A stretch of DNA of 64,000 nt, from positions 61,200 through 125,199 of the forward strand of contig JADANN010000195.1 of assembly GCA_018806985.1 (NCBI GenBank). The letters are read 5' to 3'. The notes below the pieces were generated by a model, which was not told the origin of the DNA, ran no database searches, and was given only the letters and a program-made list of their open reading frames with translations. Source of the DNA: Angiostrongylus vasorum. Taxonomy: Eukaryota; Nematoda; Chromadorea; Rhabditida; Metastrongylidae. The translations under genes were made by a program, and so were the position numbers. Below, piece after piece: positions 44,401 through 54,100 of this stretch. The first letter of the stretch is position 1; every line of letters begins with the position of its first letter.

Positions 44401-45968
44401 AGGGATATCGTCAACATTTTTCTTTGCGCAACCAAATGATGCGTCTTCCACCATACTCACATGCAACAGAAAATTAATTCTAAAAGATGATAACTAGCGA
44501 CCATTCGTCCACTGACTGCGCCAAGATAAAGCTCCACAACAGTACCCAAAGCCGTGGTTGTACCAAAAAGGTCACACTGACTGTTTTGTGGTCTACAAGT
44601 GGTTCGATCGATAACAGCTTTCTGAATCAGGAAAATATTACGACTGAAAAGTACGTCTGCGAAACCGATGAAATTTACCAAAACTTTAAGGCTGTGCCCT
44701 GCATGGGGCAACAGATGGGGATGCAGTATTTTCACTACGACATTGCACGAACACATGTCGAGCCAGACTGCGCAGAAATTGGAAGAGATGGGTTACATAA
44801 TTGCCTCATCGACCGTACTTGTAGGACCTCTCGTTACCGAATACCATTTTTTAACCATCATGACAACTTTCTGTGCAAGGAATGCTTTAGAAACCAACTC
44901 GTGACTTAAACAACCTTGAGTTACTTCCAGTTTCCCTGAACTCAAGAGTTTTTTGAAACAGAAATGCACATCCATATCTTTCGTTGGCAAAATGTGTAGA
45001 AAAAATTTGTTGGTTCCAAAATGTTTTTAATTCCATTAGTAGATTATACTTTTGAGCCCAGGATATGTCATTTTAAAAGTAGACGGTGAAATCAAGACAT
45101 ATTTCCGGAGATCCTTTTAAATAAATATTTTTGTGCTGAATTAGAACCCCAACAGGGGGTCACTAAAGGTTTCATCCATCTCTTGTCAGGAAATTTGGTA
45201 TCAGAATGGTCTGGGAGCAGTCCGCTTCTGTAATCCAAGTGAGGACGCCAGACCCCAAGCATCCCAGAACACCACAGAAAAATTGACTTGACCAGCATTG
45301 CATGAAGATAAAAAATTCTGAAGCTGTAACCATACGCACACGCGAAATGTTCGAAGAGCTTAGTGGATGATGGATTCGAGAAAATGAATCGAATATAAGA
45401 CCTGCTGGGATCTGAGTTATACACGTGAAGAGCGGTCGTGTGAAATAAAATGATAAAATATCGTGAATCTTTACCGATGGTAATCAAAATAAATTAGCCA
45501 TGGAACTACATATTAGCTTGTAGGTTATGAAAATAACAGGGAATACGAGATAGAACTGCATCTTCAAAGCGACCGACCATGTGTGAGCAAAGAGATCACT
45601 CGCTTTCGTTATCTGAAACCACAATAGGCTTGGTAGTTAGATCTAATAACGTTCACTATGTTTCAATAGCTGTTTTAAAGCTTTGAACGCTATCATACAA
45701 CATCTAATCTTCTTTTGTTGAACTTACCATCTTCAAATAATTTCGGATACTGTCAGCGGCTTTGTTATTTGTTATCAACATAGCTGCAAAAGTAGCAGAT
45801 TCCATATTGCCTTCTTTAAGGTAGCGCATAGCGAGAAGCGACTAGGGAGAGCAGAATAAACAAAAGATATGATGGCAAAATACGCCGCACTCGACGATAG
45901 TAGAAATATGCTACTTCCCGAAATCCTAAATGTTTTTCCTTTCCAACGTCATGGACATCACGAAAAAT
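35490..45968 (-). CDS. OAC-type O-acyltransferase (acyltransferase-3 + SGNH), N-terminus missing
   Basis: Membrane acyltransferase of the nematode oac family; expected to move acyl groups onto an unknown substrate. Exons on the minus strand: 45968-45728 (FREVAYFYYRRVRRILPSYL), 45612 to ~45487 (ASDLFAHTWSVALKMQFYLV, the HTW...E-Q-F-Y-like family signature with K for E), 41727-41581 (NMIHARLWQFILG), 38950-38736 (TM helices, LILCLYAIITAFYMSEM), 38382-38274 (SGNH block I, LVIGNSYA), 38090-37979 (EYKLDVLFIITR), 37786-37574 (VLHDLSQIVTD, then ALIVLNAIPALKNN in another frame), 35780-35490 (INDHLYFTPYGLHRLRPFFK, stop TAA). Most junctions have GTAAGT/GTGAGT donors and phases that fit. The first ~100 residues are not found upstream; RTE copies occupy that side. 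Single-base frameshifts affect exons at 45.8, 38.9, 38.3 and 37.7 kb. Some middle TM exons were not located. Confidence 0.85.
36110..36468 (-). mobile_element. tRNA-derived SINE in last OAC intron
   Basis: Minus orientation. The head GGAGGCGGGTAACAAAGTGG, a clear B box AGTTCGATTCC at 36403-36413, the central GGGAAATTGGTACTGGACTT domain, then a tail domain that includes the complement of GAGCACTTCTCACATTCGAT. A full-length reference copy for the family in this window. Confidence 0.75.
37138..37376 (+). repeat. Dispersed repeat X, copy 2
   Basis: A direct-orientation match to 33256-33500, inside the intron between the last two OAC exons. No terminal structures were identified. Confidence 0.6.
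38383..38735. other. Intron of the OAC gene
   Basis: Lies between the exon ending at 38736 (donor GTACAG) and the SGNH exon starting at 38382 (acceptor CACTTCAG). No inserted element was recognised. Confidence 0.5.
38951..39870. other. Intron of the OAC gene, no recognised insert
   Basis: AT-rich, bounded on the left by the TTCTTAAG acceptor of the 38950 exon and on the right by a foldback element. One or more missing transmembrane exons may be hidden here. Confidence 0.4.
39871..40395. repeat. Foldback (MITE-like) element, copy 4
   Basis: The left arm CACTGCAGGGTATTATGTGT to TTACCCCTTCCGGGGCTAAC and the right arm from AGGTGAAACGATGGACCAGC to CTCAACACCATTGTGGTTAT pair as in the other three copies. 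The central CCCGTCAACGGGATTGATCT segment is present. Intronic in the OAC gene and mirrored at 59730-60150. Confidence 0.8.
40395..40435 (+). repeat. Short tandem duplication
   Basis: AAGTATATCTTTGTATAC occurs twice head to tail right at the border of the foldback element. Confidence 0.7.
40985..41535 (+). mobile_element. Penelope-like element copy K, 3' part only
   Basis: From AAGTAGGATGCAAAAGCATA (end of the nuclease region) through the C-terminal coding remnant to the tail with an intact hammerhead and the TGTTTAACAACCTCGAGATT terminal block. It is inserted in the intron just 3' of the 41727-41581 OAC exon. Mirror copy at 58840-59170. Confidence 0.87.
41398..41437 (+). ncRNA. Hammerhead ribozyme motif (PLE copy K)
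   Basis: CCAGGCT, CTGAAGA, AGGCGATTCTGCC, GAAAC, GTC, AGCTAC; identical to the copy F core. Confidence 0.72.
41800..43740. other. OAC intron sequence with short unassigned frames
   Basis: Overlapping frames on both strands near 42534-42878 (minus, 114 codons) and 42649-42855 (plus, 68 codons) show no recognised domain. No inserted element was identified. Confidence 0.35.
43750..44065 (+). mobile_element. tRNA-derived SINE, plus orientation
   Basis: A-box-like GTAGCGCAGAGCTTGGTGAT at 43754 and B box GTTAGTTCGACCCC at 43794-43807, spaced as in a tRNA. The tail domain (ATGCGAGGAAAACGAATCAA, GAAGTGCTGGGATTGG) is shared with the 45.1-kb and 36.1-kb copies. Confidence 0.7.
44487..44909 (+). CDS. 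Uncharacterised cysteine-rich ORF, 140 codons
   Basis: An uninterrupted ATG-to-TAA frame on the plus strand inside an OAC intron, opposite to the OAC gene. About ten cysteines are spread along it (for example VPCMGQQMGMQYFHYD, HNCLIDRTC, NFLCKECF). There is no signal peptide or membrane segment, and the upstream stop lies two codons before the ATG. An acceptor-like CATGCAACAG lies about 20 bases upstream. It could be a nested gene exon or chance. The mirror region at about 56.3-56.65 kb does not keep the frame. Confidence 0.35.
   Translation: MITSDHSSTDCAKIKLHNSTQSRGCTKKVTLTVLWSTSGSIDNSFLNQENITTEKYVCETDEIYQNFKAVPCMGQQMGMQYFHYDIARTHVEPDCAEIGRDGLHNCLIDRTCRTSRYRIPFFNHHDNFLCKECFRNQLVT
45125..45445 (+). 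mobile_element. SINE, head lost
   Basis: The central GGAAATTTGGTATCAGAATG then GTCTGGGAG domain and the tail domain (TTCGAAGAGCTTAGTGGATG, GACCTGCTGGGATCTGAG) match the 36.1- and 43.8-kb copies. The tRNA-like 5' part is absent or unrecognisable. It sits just 3' of the second OAC exon. Confidence 0.6.
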
Positions 45969-46374
45969 CTGCAACAATTTTAAGCTTCATGACGAAAAAA
46001 CAAACAAAGAACTAACTTTTTAATCCGAATTCGCTCCTATGTTTTATATGTTTCGGATGCTTAATCTTTAATGTTGCTTGGCATGTTATGGGCGACGAAG
46101 AGCAAGTGAAAAACTATAACATAATGCAGCTTGTATGGAGACGTTGTGGTTGCCATTTGTACTGGTAGGTAAAAATGAGGTGACCAATGACAAGGAATAG
46201 CACGAAAATCCACGTCATCGAAGGCAACCAAGCCAACTCATGATTTTCAAAAAATAAATGGTGGGTGCTTAAATGAAGCTGCTTTTTATGTGGATGTAAA
46301 CTTATTTGTTAAGTTTTTATCTGCTGAAGTTAGGTTATAAAAGTGTTTCGCTGAGCAGATCGCATCTCAATTTG

Positions 46375-46445
46375 ACCTTTCCAGGCTCTGAAGAAGGCGA
46401 AACCGCCGAAACGTCAGCTATTGTATCCTGATAAATTCAACAACA
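46375..46445 (+). mobile_element. PLE tail fragment with intact hammerhead core
   Basis: CCAGGCT, CTGAAGA, AGGCGAAACCGCC, GAAAC, GTC, AGCTA at 46381-46420, followed by a short CAACAACAAC run. Stem II has four pairs. No coding part of the element is attached; an RTE copy starts about 70 bases further on. Confidence 0.72.
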
Positions 46446-46509
46446 ACAACTTTGTGTCTGCTTATTGGAGAAAACATCGAGTTATGAACAAAGTTGTAAG
46501 ATCTGGCAA

Positions 46510-48140
46510 GAGCGTTGGTAGCCAAAACATCGCCAATCACTGAAACCAAGATGATTGCACCTGACGCCCAGATGGAACAGTTACAGCGTCCAGAAAGGCA
46601 ATGGAGAAAGTCATTCACGAATACTACTCAGATCTCTTCGATAGCCACGTCTATCTCCCGTCATATGAAGCAAAGGAGGATGGATATGTTGTACTACCGA
46701 GTTCTCCCTTCCGAAATCAGACATGCCATTTCGTCGGTGAAAAATCGAACAGCACCAGGTCCGGACAGGATAAGATCAGAACACCTAAAGAACCTGCCGC
46801 CAGTCCTCGTAAACACACTGGATCGGCTGTTCACAAGCTACCTGTCCGAACGCAACGTCCCTACTCAGTGGAAGACCAGCAAGACCGCATTATTGTTCAA
46901 GAAGGGTGACCTACACAATATCAGCAACTATCGTCCAATCTGCTTACTGTCTGTCGTCTACAAACTTTTCACTCGAGTCAGCTTAAACAAGATTGGCAGA
47001 ACACTGGACGAAGGGAAGCCATGTGACAAGCAGGTTTTCGAAAAGGATTTAGCATGATGGGCCACATCTAAGAGATAACAAGAGTTTTTGAAGTCTTGCG
47101 AGAGTGCAAAACAAATCTCTGTCTCACTTTCATCGATTTAAAGAAAGCCTTTGACTCAACTGTGAAAAAGCAATGATGGATTGTAACCAGGGAGTCCCTG
47201 CTCAGTGTGTAAGGATTCTATAAAAAATTCCACAACCAGGATGTCACAATTCTACAACGATATTAACATTGACGTCAAAGGAGCAGTTAATCCAGGCAAT
47301 GCCACCTCTCCAAAGTACTTACCTCCACTATGGAGAATTCATGCGTACAATGGAATGAGACGACATGGAACTGAAGATCGATAGTCGGCAGTTACACCAT
47401 TTTCGGTTTGCTGACGGTATCGTTCTCATAATGTCAAACACTTTGCCAAAAAGAAACGAATGCTTGCCGATTTTGTAACGCTCGTCGAAAGAATGCTCAT
47501 CGATTTCTTCTTCGGCTAATTTCGCAAAAACCATGTTCACGAAAAACAATGGTTTCTCATGCGCCATTCACGCTCAACGGAAGGAATGTTTCCGAATGTC
47601 CCACCCACGTCTTCCTAAGTCGGGATATCAATAAGGTGAATGACTTAGCCCCAGGGTTGAGCAAAGAAACGCGCGGCTTTGAAGCCTTTCAAGAGCATCG
47701 AGGATTTAGTGAAGAGAACAAAGAACAGCAGTCTCTATACCCAATTTTCTCGACTCCACGATTCCTTCTGCCTCAACTTGTGATGGGTCAGAAACCTGAT
47801 CGTGGCGTAAACAAGATAAAACCTGCGTCAACAATCAAGAATCAAAGATGCCGTTCTGTATGCAAAACATTAGAAGACAAGCTGGGCTGGAGAGATAATG
47901 CGTATGAACGACAACCGATGAACAAGAGTAGTTAGTGACTGGATTCCTCAGGAAGTCAAACGTACTGCAAGAAGACGACCTACCCGATGGTCAGAGCTCT
48001 TCACGAAAACAGCAAAAAGCTATGATGCTCAATGAGTCCATAGAGCGATCAGAATCCACTCGGCTACTCTTGCACACGGTAGGGGAAAAAATCGAAGGTT
48101 TACTGGCCCCAGTTCGAGGCACACAACGATGAGCAGGCAG
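46510..48140 (+). mobile_element. RTE LINE (subfamily A), endonuclease lost
   Basis: Holds the best-preserved RT stretch of the window: an open frame of 180 codons (46515-47057) with PSEIRHAISSVKNRTAPGPD, WKTSKTALLFKKGDLHNISN and YRPICLLSVVYKLFTR. After 47057 it is frameshifted, with FIDLKKAFDS, a damaged FAD box (HFRFADGIVLI), then NISECPTH-like text and the C-terminal domain to 48132. It occupies the position where the OAC gene's missing 5' exons would be expected. Its degraded mirror is at 54100-55260. Confidence 0.9.
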
Positions 48141-49125
48141 ACAGGTGATAGAGGTGATGAATAACGTCTCTTAGCATAAAAAATTTGAAACTTCAAAATT
48201 TCATTGACTAGGAGTGCATTCCGTAGAACGATACGTCTATTACTATGTATTTATTGCTGAAATGGTTGTTAATAGTATCATGATAGACACGAGATAATTG
48301 AACGAAGGTAGAAAAAGTTCACGATGCGGCAAAATCGTTCGACTGCTGCCGACACTACTGTCGAGTGAGGCCCTAGCGTTGGCGCTTACAAACGGATGCC
48401 GGAAGCTAAGAGGAAAAACGCGGTGTTATTGAACAGGCGAAGAACGCCAATAGCGCTACCACATGTTTGATGCTTGAATAAGGCAGAGAATAAATTTGTT
48501 CAACAACATTCTTAATCTTTATCCTTCAGGAAATGGTTTCACACTTGTAAACTTAAAAAGACGGAAAGATTCCTTTCTATTTCTTCAACAATTTCAGAAT
48601 CTATGCTGATGGTTGAGGTGGTGTAAACTCAATGAGCAGCTGAGTAAAGACGGAAGTTTTTATTTGAGCATTAAGAGTGCTTGAACCAAACACATCATTT
48701 TTAGGTTGTCTGGCTTTCCTGTTGAGGTTGTTGACGTATCTGGCTGAAAAGGTGAGCGATAACTTTATCTTCCAGGCCTTGAAGATGAAACCGGTCAAAA
48801 CGTTACCCAGTATTGTATCAAATAAATGTTGCTATTTGCAACATCGTGGCCAAAAGAAGGAAACGCATACACGTCTAATAGTCATTTACTTAAACTATTT
48901 TTTCTTGCTCTTCAACCGCTTTTCCTTTCCCCACGTTCCACGCGGGAACGCCGCTTATTTTCCTGTTATATTTCAACGTTACATCACATCAGATTTTGCT
49001 CATTCTCAGTAAACAATTGACAAATAACTTGTAAAATACTGCACTTGTACTTATCTCAGTATTATTTTGTAAATCTATTGTTGATATAAGTTATTCAAGA
49101 AGTGTAAAATGGTCGCGTAACAATG
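48141..49125. other. Palindrome-arm sequence with a weak PLE-like tail
   Basis: 48760-48830 reads TTCCAGGCCTTGAAGATGAA then ACCGGTCAAAACGTTACC, a distant relative of the PLE tail (CCAGGCTCTGAAGAAG...GAAACGTC). No gene seen. The whole stretch is mirrored at 53400-54050. Confidence 0.4.
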
Positions 49126-49129
49126 AAAG

Positions 49130-51790
49130 TAGAAATTGACTATTTTGAGTTATCGTGTTGGGAGCCTGCTTTAGAAAATTGTCGTTCATCTGGAAAGGTG
49201 GGCCCCACATTATTTAAGGAAAGTACGGCGGAGAAACTTGCATCACTACAAAGCTCTTTATCAAAGTCGGCAAGCATTCGTTCCGCTTGGCTAATGCTTG
49301 GTGTTATAAGAACGATGTCAACAGCAATGCGAAAGATGGTGTAACTGCTGACCATCGATTTTCACTCCCATATCATCCCATTCCAATGTTCGCATGACGT
49401 TCTGGAGGGTGGCGGTAAATAATTTTGGCGACAATGGTATCGCCCTGCCTAACCCCTCTTTTGACGTCGATGATAATATCGTTGTAGAATGGTGAAATCT
49501 TTGGTTGTGAAATTTCTTGTACACGCTCAGGAAGAATCTTTATCTACTGAGTAGGGACTCCTTGACTATCAAGGGCTTCCATGACTGCTTCTATCTCAGT
49601 TGAATCAAAGACCTTTCCGTAAATCGATGAAAGTGAGACAGAGCGGTCTTTTGTACCCTCGCGATACTGATGAGCCTTGTCACCGTGTGGATGTGGTCCA
49701 TCGTACTAAATCCTTTTCGAAACCCTGCTTGCTCACATGGCTGTCCTTCGTCCAATGCTCTGTCAATACTGTTTAGGACGACTCGAGTGAAAAGTTTCGC
49801 AGACGACAGACAGCAAGCAGATTGGGCGATAGTTGCCGATATCGTGTAGATCACCCCTTCTTGAACAATAACACGGTCCTGCTGGTCTTCCACTGAGCAT
49901 GGGGATGTTGCATTCAGACAGGCAACGTGTGAAGAGCTGAGCACAGTGTGTTTGCGAGGACTAGTGGAAGGTTCTTCAAGTGTTCTGGTCTTATCCTGTC
50001 CGGACCTGGTGCTGTTCGATTTTTCACCGACGAAATGGCATGTCGGATTTCGGGAAGGGAGAACCGGTAGTACAACATATCCATCCTCCTTTTTTTTCAT
50101 ATGACGGAAGATGGACGTGGGTTATCGAAGAGATCTGAGTAGTATTCGTGAATGATTTTCTCCATTGCCTTTCTGGACGCTGTAACTGTTCCGTCTGGGC
50201 GTCGGAGTGCAATCATCTTGGTCATGCAATTGGCCAAGCTTCGGTGGGCTTTGCGAATGCTTTTTCCCAGCCTCTGCAGCTTCGACCATTACTGCTGCTC
50301 TTCTCTCTCTAAGACCTTCTTTTATCGCCTGTCTGCATTGTTTTGCAAGTTCGGACGTTAGTTCGCGGTTGCCTTCAGTTCGTGCGATTCAACGCTAGCG
50401 TATCAGTTCTAGTGTTTCTGGAGACAGACGTATCTTGGTGACTTTCGCACTCTCAGCTTTCATAGCGCTAACGTGAAGATGTTGAATGAGCCGAACGTAT
50501 TCTTCGTCGATGTTATCGACTGCTGCATCTTCTCGAACAGCCGTCTAATGGATTGAATAAGTCCCAGTTTACGGTGGTCTGAGACTTCGGTTTTTGAATT
50601 TAACGGCTTTTTTTTCTCTTTCCGCGAGAAATTGAATCTGGCACGGAGGAGACGATGGTTCTGACCCCTGTGTAGAATTTTCGGGACAAACAGCGACATC
50701 GGTTAGGCAAAACCTTTCTATTTACAATGATGTGGTCTATTTCGTTATGGTACTCTCCATTGGGAGACTCCCACGTCCAACGTTAAGGACTGGGGCTTCT
50801 GGAATTGCGAGTTACCATAGATGGTTTTGGTCGCCATGATAAACTCAGATAGATGCTCACCCTGTTCGTTCCATTCTAATCCATAGGGTTCCAACCTGAC
50901 GTTCTTCTTGGTCTTTAATCTTGGCATTGAAATCTCCAATGATGACTTTGACAGAATGTATGGCCTTCTCTGTAGAACTTCTCCAAGTCCATATAGAACG
51001 CTTCGACTTCTTCTTCGTCATAGTTTGATGTCGGCGCGTAAACAGACGGAGATTGTCAAAGCCGGCATTGATCCACATCTTTTAATCGTAAAGCGTCCGA
51101 TTCTGAGTTGTAAGTTGTTCGAATGAATCCATGTTCATGGACAAACTCGTGCTGACGAGAACGCCGACGCCGCCGACTCCTCTACCATTGCATGTTCCGG
51201 GGAACAGTTCTTCTCCGGTGTCATAGACGGCTTTGAATGGATGGCGTCGTCTCCTCTCGGCCAGGGCGATGACGTCGTACCTTATCCTTCTTGCTTGCTT
51301 GAGCAAGTCTTCTATCGTAGACTCGGATACAAGTGTAAGTGCATTCATTGTAGGCACAGAATCGTCGCCATAGTTCTTCGTAATCTAGGCAGCTTCCATT
51401 GGCCCTGAGATTTTAGCAGCCTCTCTCCACTCGTCCTATCCAACGCTGCGAAATTGGGAGCTCTTTCGGGCGTCAGGAGAAATGAGGCCCGTACTATGTT
51501 TAGCATTTTTATACCCAGGTATAGCTTGCTGGGCTCTGAGCGTGGGGGCTTGCATACTCACGAGTAGCTTGCCAGGCTCTCCCAGAGTGGAGATGGAGCT
51601 TATTTGTTGGAGGCAACTCCTAACCTGCCTCCCCATATACTTCCCCGTCACTTCACTGCAAGCTTTTGGCCGAATTGAGTGTTAGAATACAATCCGCATA
51701 AGCGAGAACGCACCCACACACGCATGCATGAATACGCCTTGCAAGCTATGTGGGTATAAATGCTAAACATAATTTATCTGCCAGCTGAAA
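49130..51790 (-). mobile_element. RTE LINE (subfamily A), near full length, at the palindrome centre
   Basis: Minus strand. Leader at about 51370-51790, APE endonuclease at 50590-51360 ([35 protein letters not shown]...), linker at about 50100-50500, and RT at 49200-50100 (SPRKHT.../FRKGFSTMDHIHTVTR, a GVRQGDT-like patch, FAD box). It stops in the thumb at about 49130, so the C-terminal domain is missing. Its 5' end coincides with the turning point of the palindrome. Many frameshifts. Confidence 0.88.
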
Positions 51791-51796
51791 ACCGCC
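51405..51796. other. Palindrome spacer
   Basis: About 390 bases that have no mirror partner. They contain the RTE leader (shared with 3360-3660) and a short stretch near 51720-51790. The arms pair immediately on both sides (CAGCTTCCATTGG / CCAATGGAAGCTG). Confidence 0.75.
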
Positions 51797-53340
51797 GACC
51801 AATGGAAGCTGCCTGTAAGAATATGTTCTTTCTACTCTGCGATCAGCTCTCCGACTGAGCTGCTGCTCGTAAAGCAGAAATCAAAAGGTAAAATGTCGCG
51901 TTGACGGCGTCTATGACCGGGCTCAAATGAAGGAAGTCAACGTCCATTGACCGTAAATCGATTCATTGACTACAACCAATCGAATGCTGATAAAGATGTG
52001 GTCAATACCGGCACGACAATCTCGTTTACGCCGATATCAAACGTTGAAGAGAAAGTCGAAGCGTCTATGAACTTGAAGAAGTTCTTGAAGGCCGTACACC
52101 GAGAATGCCAGATGGAAAATGGGAGTTGAACCATGAAATAGACAATTGGAGTGGTTATCTGAGAGTTTATCACGGCGACCAAGCTCTGTGAGCGGCTACT
52201 TGGTTCTTGATCTCCAACGTTGGATGTGGGAATCTCTCAATGGAAGAGTACGACCACATCTGCAAATAAAGGTTTTGCCACAACCGATGTCATGTTTTCC
52301 ACCTCAGGCTCCACAGTCTCACGCAGATTCATTTCGACTCATAAATTAAGCCACCAGTCCAGAGCCGCAAAGTGGGACTTGGTAATTCATTAGATGACTG
52401 TTGATAGCAGCAATACATCGACAGACCACGATCATCATGCGCCGCTGAGGAAAATCACCAATACGTCTCAGAAGCTGCCGTTGACTTCGCCCAGCGAATC
52501 GCACAGTGACAGCCACTGACTCTTACGAACAAATATGCAGGCAACGATAAGAAGATCTTAGGAAGGCAGCGCAGGCGAAACTCGCAAAGCACCAAACATC
52601 ATGTTATGGTGCGCTCCATTTGCACCAGGCAATTACAGATCTGAAGGCGATCGAGAAGGTGTTGCAATACGCTACTCGGATCTCTTCGATAACCATGTCC
52701 GCCTTCCGTCATATGAAAAGGAGGATGATCTATGTTTGTACTTGCACCATTCCTCCCGAATCAGGTGTTCTAGGTGGGCGAAAATCGAACGGCTCCGAGG
52801 TCACGGGCAGTGGCGCAGAGGCAGCGAGAGCCTTCCACTTGGTCATCAGCACACTGGCTCAAACTCTCCGTTACCTGTCTATGCTGGCTGTCCACAGCCG
52901 GTGAAGACCAGCTGAGACCACTGACCCTGGAGTGTTTCTGCGATGTCAGCGGCTATCGCCCCAGTCTGCTTGTGCGTCTGCAATATCTATTGACAGAGAG
53001 CCATGTGGTAAGCAGAGGGGACTCAGATTGTACAATGAACCACGTATCGCGAGTACCAAAGAAGACACCGCTCTGTCTGCTAAATGCGATTTTCAGAGAG
53101 TCTTTGATTCAACCTGGTAAGCAGTCATGGAGAAATCCTTGATGGTCAAGGAGTACTACTCGCAGGCCTGGTGCCCAAAGCCTACGGCTTCAGGTGCCAT
53201 TCACCAGAAGAGGCGGAAACGAGACATTCGCCTGCACCGCCCTTCGAAACGTCGTGATCGTCGAATTTGGGAGTGAAAATCGATGGTCGGCACCAGTGCC
53301 GACATCGTACTATAACGCAGGAAATTATTACTGCCGACTG
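51797..53340 (+). mobile_element. RTE LINE remnant (mirror of 49130-51404)
   Basis: Reads the same element in the opposite direction with large gaps: GACGGCGTCTATGACCGGGC (endonuclease), CACCGAGAATGCCAGATGG, RISSITMSAFRHMKR (linker / RT start), then GGGAGTGAAAATCGATGGTC near the FAD region and AAGCAGGCTTTCAATAACTT at the end. About 1.5 kb represents 2.3 kb. Confidence 0.8.
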
Positions 53341-54100
53341 GCATGATGATGAGATTTCTCACTCTGTGAGTACAAGCAGGCTTTCAATAACTTCAAAATA
53401 ATCGATTTCCATTTTACTCTTGAGCTATATCAGCAATAATTTACAAATAATGCTGAGATATGACCCCACAAGTTGTCAGTGATGTGTGATGCTGGCGGAG
53501 CGTTCCCCACGTGAGTGAAGCGGTTGAAAAATAGTTTAAGTAAATGTGTGCGTTTCCTTTTACGGCCTGTGTTGCAAAATAGCAACATTTGTGGGCTGTG
53601 CACGACCATTTCATCTTCAGGCCTGGAAAAAGACAAGTTATCGCTCTGCCACGTCTTTCAACCTCAGCAGAGGACAGTATGATGTGTTCAATTTCAAGCT
53701 TGCTTAATGAGATAAAACTTTTCCGTCTACTCAAGCTTTCGTATTTACGCCGCCTCAACCGACGAAGTGACGAAGAGAAGGAGTCTTTCCCAAGTTTACG
53801 AAGGCGAAACAATGAGGAATAAAGGTAAGAATGTTGTTGAACTGTTATTCTCGCATGATAGCATCAAACATGTTGCAGCAGTGCGGACAACTACTGATTG
53901 TAACGTTTTTGCTCAAGCCAACAACAGATATCACTCGACAGTGGTGTCGGCGGCAGTCAGTACTTATCAGCGACTATATTGTAACCGGTATCGTGAATGC
54001 ACTCTGGCGTCCACGGTTTCAATAACTAGCATTCATCTCTGCCTAGCGTATTATGCCACTTCGATTTTTAAGTGTGCAAAAATTGTGAATTCTGATCTTC
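53340..54100 (-). repeat. Mirror of the 48.2-49.1 kb stretch
   Basis: GTTGCAAAATAGCAACATTT and the AAGTAAATGTGTGCGTTTCC text are complements of 48810-48900. 53830-54000 mirrors 48330-48520, including CACTCGACAGTGGTGTCGGC. No independent gene is likely; frames here are by-products. Confidence 0.75.

Larger units (their letters stand above)
34795..51404 (+). repeat. Left arm of giant imperfect palindrome
   Basis: Collinear in reverse complement with 51797-64000. Anchor pairs: 35440-35510 with 63430-63510, 36400-36468 with 62740-62830, 38270-38340 with 61290-61360, 39780-39900 with 60110-60230, 41640-41760 with 58660-58750, 44500-44600 with 56560-56650, 45730-45850 with 55680-55860, 46380-46420 with 55270-55330, 48680-49000 with 53440-53740, and the GGCAGCTTCCATTGG block at 51388 with its complement at 51799. 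About 0.4 kb separates the arms. Confidence 0.93.

Noticed and set aside
35490..45968. Bacterial contamination or recent bacterial transfer, because acyltransferase-3 and FkbM families are common in bacteria
   Set aside because: Both genes are split by nematode-type introns and follow the animal-specific exon sequences of these families.
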